42,505 nucleotides of DNA from the NCBI GenBank assembly GCA_001940845.1, contig MSGV01000042.1, positions 1 to 42,505 on the forward strand, written 5' to 3'. The position numbers were made by a program, and so were the translations under genes. How positions within the stretch are numbered: the stretch's first letter is position 1; each line of letters begins with the position of its first letter. Positions 35,619 through 41,752 of the stretch are shown here, piece by piece. Under the pieces are notes generated by a model. It saw only the letters and a program-made list of their open reading frames with translations, had not been told where the DNA came from and did no database searches. The DNA comes from Christensenellaceae bacterium Phil7. GTDB taxonomy: Bacteria; Bacillota; Clostridia; Christensenellales; CAG-138.

Positions 35619-37244
35619 TCAGTCCTTAGCTCCTTCCATTGCATTTTTCTGAAATTTCTGATTTTCATTCTTATTGGTTCTATTTGAACCGGCTTTCTCA
35701 TCCTCTATCATATCCATGCGCTTTAGCTTAGGATCGCTTTTACCGGCTCCGGCAGCGATCACTTTTCCGCCTTGCATAGTTTCAACCAATTCCGGCGGGA
35801 AAACATCGCCCTTAACCCTTCCCAGGATCATGATCCTTACGACCAGATATGTGAAATATGCAAACATTAATACGTTGATAAGCGAGCACCAGAACACGAG
35901 CGCTTTGTCCCAATAAAGTCCATATTCAAAAAATTTGCTGTAATAGAATGAACAGAAGCAATTCAGGAGTATCGGGAAGGTATAGGCCACCATCAGATAA
36001 AGCAATCTCCTGTCAGAATACAGCAGATATGCTATGACAAGCAGCAGAAGCGTCGGAATTATGTAACGCTCATGCATATAATGACCGAGCGTGAACAATG
36101 CCGCAAATAGATACGCAGTGGAGAGGGTCAATGCTCCTCTATGCTTTTTCCTTCCGAGTATATAAAGCACTGCGCTGAATCCTACGCTAAATATCATGCC
36201 GATAGTGCCAATAGTGCCATAGCTTATGTCTGCGAATGCGATGCTGTCTATACTCTTCCAATTTGCTCCAAAGAGAGCATAGATATTATAGGCATTTACG
36301 GAAGCATAATTATATGAGGTAGCCGTTCCGAGATACTTTTCAACGATTATCTCGTACCATGGCATATCCTTTGTGCTGAATGGCATTGCAGTTATTACTA
36401 TCATCAAGCATGCACATGCAACGGCGATCACCGTCTTTATAAGGCGTTTTGAAAGGCTATCTTCGGACTTTACATCGGTCAATTCAAAAAATTTGCCATC
36501 AAACACATACATGAAGTATGCAATAGCGAGCAATGGTCCCGCCATCAATGCCTGCGGCTTCATGAGTATCGAAAGCCCGTATACTATTCCCGCCCATATT
36601 GGCTTATTGCTCATCAGGAGCAGGATCGAGCAGGCAAGCAGCACAGTCAATAGCTGATCGATCTGCCCCCAACCGGAGGAGACATAAAGAAGCACAGGAT
36701 TGAATGCCACCAATGCCATCAGCAGAAACGAAGGTTCGAAGCGGAGCTTTTTTCTTGCAAGTCGGTATACCAAGTATGCCGAGCCAAGATCCGCTATTAT
36801 TGACGGCAGCTTGTTCAGGAAGACGCATACGAGGTCGTATGAACCATCGGCTGCTTTTATCCCGTGCCCAAGCAGCGTAGATATCCTGCTCATAAAGCTC
36901 AGAATGTATATGTATCCCGGCGGATAATCAGAGAATCCGCTTGCATAGAAATTTGCGAATCCGCTTGTTGCTGCACGATAGCCCCATGAAGTGAAGCAAT
37001 TTATATCCGTCTTATGCCCAACGACATAATTCGATATAACAACGCGCAGCGCAAAAGCTGCGATCAGCAGCCAGACAACCAATTTTACATCGGTTTTATC
37101 CTTTGCACCATTATTCAGGTATGCCCTATCCTTTCGAATCGAGGAATAGAATGCGGTGACTATGAGATAGCTTGCAAAAGCCAGTATTGCCGCAATCAGA
37201 AGCTGTTCCGTTGGGAATACCGTCGGCTTTATCGGAATACTCAT
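35619..37244 (-). CDS. GT-C family polytopic glycosyltransferase
   Basis: A 541-residue membrane protein with about 12 hydrophobic helices. The first outside loop contains HKTDINCFTSWGYRA and FSDYPPGYIYIL, with an Asp in the usual catalytic place of GT-C enzymes. SGWGQIDQLLTV and LMKPQALMAGP resemble bacterial polyprenyl-phosphate-mannose-dependent mannosyltransferases. The acceptor is unknown. The C-terminal cytoplasmic tail is polar and basic. AGGAGG is 8 nt before the ATG at 37244 and only 2 nt before the ATG at 37250, so 37244 is preferred. It is the first gene of the three-gene operon. Confidence 0.87.
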   Translation of the reverse strand: MSIPIKPTVFPTEQLLIAAILAFASYLIVTAFYSSIRKDRAYLNNGAKDKTDVKLVVWLLIAAFALRVVISNYVVGHKTDINCFTSWGYRAATSGFANFYASGFSDYPPGYIYILSFMSRISTLLGHGIKAADGSYDLVCVFLNKLPSIIADLGSAYLVYRLARKKLRFEPSFLLMALVAFNPVLLYVSSGWGQIDQLLTVLLACSILLLMSNKPIWAGIVYGLSILMKPQALMAGPLLAIAYFMYVFDGKFFELTDVKSEDSLSKRLIKTVIAVACACLMIVITAMPFSTKDMPWYEIIVEKYLGTATSYNYASVNAYNIYALFGANWKSIDSIAFADISYGTIGTIGMIFSVGFSAVLYILGRKKHRGALTLSTAYLFAALFTLGHYMHERYIIPTLLLLVIAYLLYSDRRLLYLMVAYTFPILLNCFCSFYYSKFFEYGLYWDKALVFWCSLINVLMFAYFTYLVVRIMILGRVKGDVFPPELVETMQGGKVIAAGAGKSDPKLKRMDMIEDEKAGSNRTNKNENQKFQKNAMEGAKD

Positions 37245-37250
37245 CAGCAT

Positions 37251-37568
37251 GTCCTCCTAACATTTAGCAGCCGCCACTGCATTTATGCGGCTAGACGACC
37301 GTATTATAAACATATTTTAACATATTTACTCCCAAAAATGAATACCCTAAACTGAATTTCTCTGATCAAAGCCGATTTGGTTACGGATTTTAAGCATAAA
37401 ATGAGAAAAATTTATTTGATCTGCCGTTTAAACCGGCTCACATAATGGGCTCCTCATCCGATAGCTGCGCCCATTCTGCAACGGCTAATCGTGTCCATGT
37501 CGTAAGAATCATTTTAGAAATGCATTATCCAACAGCCGTTTGAATCGCATGCTCTGCTCCTATCGGAA
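37251..37568. other. Intergenic region upstream of the glycosylation operon
   Basis: On the minus strand a TATAAT at 37308-37303 is the best -10 for the glycosylation operon, about 60 bp before its start, but no TTGACA-like -35 accompanies it. A small hairpin (AGCCGC/GCGGCT) lies between it and the ribosome binding site. The rest of the gap shows no gene on either strand. Confidence 0.5.
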
Positions 37569-37590
37569 AATTGCAAAATATATTGCAATT
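37569..37590. promoter_or_regulatory. AT-rich inverted repeat upstream of rplM promoter
   Basis: AATTGCAA (37569-37576) and TTGCAATT (37583-37590) are perfect 8-bp arms with a 6-bp AT spacer. The repeat ends 26 bp before the -35 of the rplM promoter, a position suited to an activator or repressor site or to an UP-like AT-rich element. No T run follows. Confidence 0.4.
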
Positions 37591-37616
37591 ATATGGTCTT
37601 TTTGCCAATCGAATGC

Positions 37617-37645
37617 TTGACAAACACTCTCCAATGATTTACAAT
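37617..37645 (+). promoter_or_regulatory. Sigma-A promoter of rplM-rpsI
   Basis: TTGACA at 37617-37622, a 17-bp spacer and TACAAT at 37640-37645. This leaves a leader of about 100 nt before rplM, long enough for a ribosomal-protein leader of the L13 type known in Bacillota, though I cannot confirm a fold by eye. Confidence 0.85.
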
Positions 37646-37754
37646 ACTCTTTGTGCTTTGCTTATGGTGGAGGATTGCGGTCACCAGCCCCGTCCGTTGT
37701 CGGAAATCTTAGCGAACGAATAAGAAATTCAACATACCTTATGGAGGACATAGC

Positions 37755-38186
37755 ATGAAAAGCTATATGGCAAAAGCAGAGACCATGGAGCGTAAATGGT
37801 ACGTTGTAGATGCAGAGGGCATGGTGCTCGGCCGTCTCGCATCTCAGGTTGCCGCAATACTTCGTGGCAAAAATAAGCCCATCTTTACCCCCCACGTTGA
37901 TTGTGGCGATCATGTCATCATCATCAACGCGGACAAGGTCGTTATGACCGGCCGCAAGCTGGATCAGAAGATCTATTATCATCATACCGGCTATCCCGGA
38001 GGACTCAAGATGACGAAATATCGTGACCTTCTTGAAAAGAAGCCCGAATTCGCTCTCTATGAAGCCATCCGCCGTATGATGCCCAAGGGACCTCTCGGCA
38101 GACAGATGCTCACAAAAGTTCGCATCTATGCAGGCCCTGACCACAAGCATGAAGCCCAGAAGCCCGAAGTTCTCGTGCTTAAATAA
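37755..38186 (+). CDS. rplM: 50S ribosomal protein L13
   Basis: A 143-residue ribosomal protein of standard length. The hallmark [17 protein letters not shown] near the N-terminus, [16 protein letters not shown] and [16 protein letters not shown] are all present. GGAGG sits 7 nt before the ATG. It is followed after 22 nt by rpsI, its universal partner. Codon use is biased as in highly expressed genes. Confidence 0.98.
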   Translation: MKSYMAKAETMERKWYVVDAEGMVLGRLASQVAAILRGKNKPIFTPHVDCGDHVIIINADKVVMTGRKLDQKIYYHHTGYPGGLKMTKYRDLLEKKPEFALYEAIRRMMPKGPLGRQMLTKVRIYAGPDHKHEAQKPEVLVLK

Positions 38187-38208
38187 TTTGGGAAGGAGAT
38201 AAATTACC

Positions 38209-38604
38209 ATGGCAGCAAAGACTCAGTATCTTGGAACCGGCAGGCGTAAAAGCTCCGTTGCTCGTGTTCGTCTCGTTCCCGGAACCGGCAAAATTCTTGT
38301 AAACAAGAGGGATCTCGAAGAATACTTCGGATATGAAACTCTGAAGATGATCGTTCGCGCTCCCCTCGATATCACCGATACCCTTGGCAAGTTTGACGTC
38401 CTCGTAAATGTATACGGCGGCGGCTATACCGGTCAGGCAGGTGCTATCCGTCACGGCATTTCCCGTGCACTCCTTGATGTAAGCCCCGAATATCGCGCTA
38501 TCCTCAAGAGAGCTGGTTTCCTTACCCGCGACCCCAGGATGAAGGAAAGGAAAAAGTACGGCCTCAAGGCAGCCCGTCGTGCACCGCAGTTCAGCAAGAG
38601 ATAA
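38209..38604 (+). CDS. rpsI: 30S ribosomal protein S9
   Basis: A 131-residue ribosomal protein. [13 protein letters not shown] at the N-terminus, the [19 protein letters not shown] centre and the C-terminal RRAPQFSKR, whose terminal Lys-Arg reaches the P-site tRNA, are diagnostic. AAGGAG precedes the ATG by about 10 nt. It ends the core region; accessory DNA begins just downstream. Confidence 0.98.
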   Translation: MAAKTQYLGTGRRKSSVARVRLVPGTGKILVNKRDLEEYFGYETLKMIVRAPLDITDTLGKFDVLVNVYGGGYTGQAGAIRHGISRALLDVSPEYRAILKRAGFLTRDPRMKERKKYGLKAARRAPQFSKR

Positions 38605-38741
38605 TCTGCTGGAGAGACTTTATCAAAACAGGTCAAAAACTCAAAAAAACCTTGGCTTAACAGTGATAAGGAATAAAATTACTTACCAGCTGTTGGTTGA
38701 CGGATTTCGGATTCGTAATGAGAACCCGTCGATTCCTACAT
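38605..38741 (+). other. Junction between rpsI and the IS relic
   Basis: These 137 bp hold no gene. A stretch around 38690-38735 looks loosely like the second half of a tRNA but its arms do not pair well. No terminator is visible before the insertion-sequence end at 38742. Confidence 0.4.
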
Positions 38742-38788
38742 TGAACTGATCCCCGTCAAGAGAACAATGAAAAGATATAAAATTTTCT

Positions 38789-38820
38789 CGGTCAGCAACT
38801 TCGGTTGCTGGCCGCTTTTT
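38789..38820 (+). terminator. Strong terminator with TTCG tetraloop
   Basis: CGGTCAGCAAC (38789-38799) pairs with GTTGCTGGCCG (38804-38814) as an 11-bp stem with one T-G pair around a TTCG loop, followed by C and five T (38816-38820). It acts rightward and is the first convincing terminator after rpsI, 185 nt downstream. It lies inside the IS relic, across the end of orfB on the other strand, so the element may have brought it. Confidence 0.88.
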
Positions 38821-39334
38821 GTGCAGCGAGATACAGTTCATGTTTCTCTATGGGTGTTAAAACACCAAGGTTACGCTGTACACGTCGTGCGTTGTAGTAA
38901 CGGATTGAGTTGCTCGATCTCTATCTGTGCTTTCTCTAACTCTGTGCGTGATGCCTGATCCTTCTTGCGCTTGCCCCGCCGGTCCTCAAGCGCCAGGCTT
39001 CACCAAACTCCTCAAACCGCATTGTCCAAGTCTGCACCTGTTGGTAGCTGATCTGGTATTTCAGGGCCATCTTCCCATAGTTCTTTCCAGATGCAAGGCA
39101 ATCCTTCACAATCGCAATGCGCTCGTCTTGGGTGGTATTTCGTCCCTGTTTCATGTAGCTTCCGCCTCCTGAATGTTTTACGGAATTGAAACCTCCATGC
39201 TCATTATACACCTTTATCCATGAGCGCAGTGTAAAAGTATTTTTGATCCCGTACTTTTGCAGATATTTCCTATACTGCCGCCACCAGATTGGTAATCTTC
39301 TACTGCTTGTTGCTTGAGTTAGAGAGCATATCAA
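38792..39334 (-). pseudogene. Broken IS3-family transposase (orfA with orfB tail)
   Basis: The minus-strand frame from 39334 contains the orfA helix-turn-helix part (GIKNTFTLRSWIKVYNEHG, then a second one with YQISYQQVQTWTMRFEEFGE). Near 38990-39000 the frame is shifted: the next frame continues LEDRRGKRKKDQASRTELEK, the usual coiled coil at the end of orfA. Near 38901-38910 the sequence jumps in yet another frame to IRYYNARRVQRNLGVLTP, the C-terminal end of IS3-family orfB, which stops at 38792. The DDE catalytic core is deleted. The N-terminus of orfA also lacks its normal start. The gene cannot produce transposase. Confidence 0.82.
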
Positions 39335-39562
39335 CAGGGATTCAGACGGGCTTATGCTATTCTGCGACGAATATGATGGATAATCCTACCTGATCCTGTC
39401 AAGATGTGAATCGGGAATTCGAGTACAAGAGCAAGCATTTATCCCTTGCCGATACAAACGGCAGCATGATATCCATATCCTATAGTTGAACGAACCACTC
39501 TCTCAAATAAATATTCGGTAAGACCGTGCATTAAAATGCCTAATGCACAGGAATCTATGCTG
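39335..39562. other. Intergenic region with possible second IS end
   Basis: No gene is supported here. On the minus strand the stretch TCTTGACAGGATCAG (near 39403-39389) resembles the relic's end TCTTGACGGGGATCAG in the same orientation. A 31-codon open stretch on the plus strand (about 39394-39489) could be a gene fragment, but it has no start. Confidence 0.4.
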
Positions 39563-40027
39563 CTAGTCCAGAATCTTTTCAGCTATCAGATACTCACATG
39601 CAATCGTTAAGGTATCAGCCGATATAAACTCGAAGCAGCACTCAAAGTATTCATCAACATCCTTCAACACATCGAGAAAAGAACCATCGCTAAAAATCCG
39701 CTTCTCAAACAACTTTGGGATTAGTTCTTGTCTGTCTTTTGGAATGTAAGACAATCCATTTAACCTCGTCAGCTCATATGGACCACAAAAATAGCCGCAT
39801 GATGTCACGAAAAATCCAATAACATTATGGAAAGTCAATCTGTATATATGACCTTGATCAGGGGAAACAGTGGGACATCCCAGATACCAAGTGCACCAAA
39901 CTATCAAAATTTTTTCTTCCTTGTTAAAGGTAATCTTGGTTAGATCATAATCATGAAGTCGAAACTCAGGAGCACCAGGTATGGCCGAAATTACCTCTCT
40001 TGCGTTTGCTGCATCGACCTTTATCAT
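39563..40027 (-). CDS. Unknown protein, candidate immunity protein
   Basis: A 154-residue protein that I cannot assign to a family. It alternates strand-like stretches (EFRLHDYDLTKITFN, KILIVWCTWYL, IYRLTFHNVIGFFV) and ends with FEFISADTLTIACEYL, a pattern seen in several small single-domain immunity proteins with an early His-Asp and late beta strands. There is no signal peptide. The ATG at 40027 has GGAGG 6 nt upstream; the frame is open to 40144 but would start at the previous stop. It is the last gene of a row of immunity-like genes, which is the main reason for the suggestion. Confidence 0.65.
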   Translation of the reverse strand: MIKVDAANAREVISAIPGAPEFRLHDYDLTKITFNKEEKILIVWCTWYLGCPTVSPDQGHIYRLTFHNVIGFFVTSCGYFCGPYELTRLNGLSYIPKDRQELIPKLFEKRIFSDGSFLDVLKDVDEYFECCFEFISADTLTIACEYLIAEKILD

Positions 40028-40143
40028 TCTATACCTCCAAAAATATTGAATTCCACGGTTCGGGGACAGGATTCCCAGTATAATAATTAAGCTCTTCTCC
40101 GTGCTTGCCATGCAGCGCCCCGCATGTAATATTTGGAAATACA

Positions 40144-40539
40144 CTACTTATCACGTCCAACAGCCAAAATCTTTCCATTCATTTTTTGAATGATTATGTA
40201 TGGCACACCTCCAAGTATATTGTTAGATGAACCAACTACCAACCAAGCTTGGTTTTGCTCATCATAAAACACCCTGTATGGCTTCCTATCCTTGATTTTT
40301 TCGCCATACAGCTCCACCCAGACGGCTTCCGCTTTCTTTCTTGCATCCTTGGCGGAATCTATGGTACCCAGTTTCCTATCAAAATCGAAGGCAGTACTTT
40401 CAATGAAAAACGAATAGTCGCTCAGCTTAAAGCCTCCTACCTCCATTGTTTTTGCATAGTCTATGCCCCAAACTATAGCTTTTACAATTATTGCCGCAAA
40501 AAGCAAAATTGCAACTATCCACAATACAATACGCTTCAT
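40144..40539 (-). CDS. NTF2-fold immunity-like protein with membrane anchor
   Basis: A 131-residue protein with one N-terminal membrane helix (about 5-27) and an outer domain of about 85 residues. The pattern AEAVWVELYGEKIKDRKPY, then WLVVGSSNN, GGVPYIIIQKMNGKILAV, matches by memory the NTF2-fold immunity family (Imm-NTF2-2 type), members of which accompany polymorphic toxins. A GGGG stretch lies 7 nt before the ATG. A TATAAT on the minus strand at 40594-40589 could be a promoter for this and the next gene. No toxin gene is adjacent. The family call rests on pattern recognition only. Confidence 0.72.
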   Translation of the reverse strand: MKRIVLWIVAILLFAAIIVKAIVWGIDYAKTMEVGGFKLSDYSFFIESTAFDFDRKLGTIDSAKDARKKAEAVWVELYGEKIKDRKPYRVFYDEQNQAWLVVGSSNNILGGVPYIIIQKMNGKILAVGRDK

Positions 40540-40588
40540 TTTATGCCCCCATTTTATCTATAAGGATGGTTGTAATCCCACGGAATAC

Positions 40589-40594
40589 ATTATA
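40589..40594 (-). promoter_or_regulatory. Candidate -10 element of the NTF2-like gene
   Basis: A perfect TATAAT on the minus strand (40594-40589), 50 bp before the ATG at 40539. No convincing -35 lies 16-18 bp upstream, so the promoter is tentative. The 163-bp gap from 40540 to 40702 shows no gene. Confidence 0.4.
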
Positions 40595-40702
40595 CAGCAA
40601 AACGTTTTCGCCACTGTCTGGATAATAACAGCTTCCTTAGAATGCAATTGCTTATAGTGAAAAAATAAAACTACGCATAATATTTATGCTAATATGTAAT
40701 CG

Positions 40703-41131
40703 TCATTCTAAGTGCTTAGATTTGATCTTTTTATTAAATATTCGCTTTGCTTTTTTTACTAACTTAAGGTTCTTAACCCATATGCCATCACGGGTCGCCC
40801 TTGCGCATTTTAAAGAATAATTAAACTCCTTATGATACCAACTATCATTTGAATATTGATTTAATCTTTCTATAATGCAAAACGCGCCCGGCCAATTAAG
40901 ATCCTGTAGCCATTCCATCAATTCTGAAAGATATGGAGCCAGCTCATCATCTCCCCTTTCAGCAAGTATCTTTGCACAGTTGTCCCAAACATTCTTATTA
41001 TTATACTCATCGTGCGGCTGTAAAAACACGTTTATGCTTTGAACATTGCGAGCTAATGCTATCCCCTCGGCTTGCTCCTCCTCGCTGTTATTCCAATCCA
41101 GCAATTTCATTATATAATCAATTTCGATCAT
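40703..41131 (-). CDS. DUF5071-like protein, copy 1
   Basis: A 142-residue soluble protein. The central motif LSELMEWLQDLNWPGAFCIIERL resembles the hallmark LLEWLQDMNWPVA of DUF5071, a small helical-repeat family that often occurs near immunity genes. About two thirds of its residues are identical to the next gene upstream, starting with the same xDYIMxLLD and NNKNVWxNCAKIL. AAGGAGG sits 5 nt before the ATG. The C-terminus is Lys-rich. The function is unknown. Confidence 0.72.
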   Translation of the reverse strand: MIEIDYIMKLLDWNNSEEEQAEGIALARNVQSINVFLQPHDEYNNKNVWDNCAKILAERGDDELAPYLSELMEWLQDLNWPGAFCIIERLNQYSNDSWYHKEFNYSLKCARATRDGIWVKNLKLVKKAKRIFNKKIKSKHLE

Positions 41132-41153
41132 TGCTACCTCCTTCTTAAACAGC

Positions 41154-41552
41154 CTACTTATTTGGGGTCGTTTTTTTTACCAACATAAGGTTATTCGCCC
41201 ATGTTTTATTGCCAAGCGCCTTTGCCAGTCTTAAAGAAGAATCGAATACGCTATGATACCAGCTATCATTCGATTGCCTGTTTAATCGCTCAACAATACA
41301 AAGTGCACCCGGCCAGTTAAGGTCCTGCAGCCATTCCATTAAACTAGGCAGATAACAGGACAGCTCATCATCGGTCTTTTCAGAGAGTATCTTTGCACAA
41401 TTAGCCCAAACATTCTTGTTATTTCGATTGTCATTCGGTCGCAAAAACACGTTTATACATTGAATACCGCGCGCTAATGCGATTCCTTTAACCTGCTCTC
41501 CAGAGCTATTGTTACAATCCAGCAATTGCATTATATAATCAATATCAACCAT
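41154..41552 (-). CDS. DUF5071-like protein, copy 2
   Basis: A 132-residue paralogue of the gene at 40703-41131. The two share long identical runs such as LMEWLQDLNWPGA and SNDSWYH and differ mainly in charge near the N-terminus and in the C-terminal 25 residues. Its stop is 22 nt from the next start, so both are probably on one transcript. GGGG lies 5 nt before the ATG. Tandem duplication followed by divergence is typical of immunity genes tracking different toxin variants; that reading is an inference. Confidence 0.72.
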   Translation of the reverse strand: MVDIDYIMQLLDCNNSSGEQVKGIALARGIQCINVFLRPNDNRNNKNVWANCAKILSEKTDDELSCYLPSLMEWLQDLNWPGALCIVERLNRQSNDSWYHSVFDSSLRLAKALGNKTWANNLMLVKKTTPNK

Positions 41553-41614
41553 AACTACCCCACATACTTAACCACCATTGCCCTAGGCGTTTGAGACCAA
41601 ATTGAAAGAGTTCC

Positions 41615-41728
41615 TTATTCATGCCAATCTTTTATGGTTCCTCCTACTGGATATACGCTTACATGCGTTAATCCATCTATCTCTACATAAAAGATTCCGG
41701 TCGCTATAAGATCTTCGATAGTCGTCAT
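41615..41728 (-). CDS. Short orphan ORF, possible remnant
   Basis: A 37-codon frame between two immunity-like genes. It starts MTTIEDLIATGIFYVEIDG and ends GGTIKDWHE. A stop lies six codons upstream, and there is no ribosome binding site, so independent translation is doubtful. The peptide reads like the last strands of a larger domain. It may be the leftover tail of a toxin or of another immunity gene. Confidence 0.3.
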   Translation of the reverse strand: MTTIEDLIATGIFYVEIDGLTHVSVYPVGGTIKDWHE

Positions 41729-41752
41729 TGCAGCACCATCTATCTATTACGA

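Larger units (their letters stand above)
38742..39334 (-). mobile_element. Internally deleted IS3-family insertion sequence relic
   Basis: One end is recognisable: the 20 bases from 38742 (TGAACTGATCCCCGTCAAGA) have the TG start and sequence style of IS3/IS150-group terminal repeats. Reading leftward from the other side come part of orfA, then the last 38 codons of orfB, then this end. The central transposase core is gone. The opposite terminal repeat cannot be found in inverted form, so the right-hand limit is only the edge of recognisable transposase sequence. Confidence 0.75.

Noticed and set aside
37662-38210. A 182-codon minus-strand frame opposite rplM
   Set aside because: It is a shadow of the rplM reading frame, which is certain from its protein motifs.
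38690-38741. Sequence resembling the second half of a tRNA, a possible integration site
   Set aside because: An anticodon-like arm can be drawn, but the T arm does not pair and no acceptor stem exists. The resemblance is probably chance.
39394-39489. A 31-codon plus-strand open stretch beside the IS relic
   Set aside because: It lacks a start codon and ribosome binding site. It may be a gene fragment, but nothing identifies the parent.
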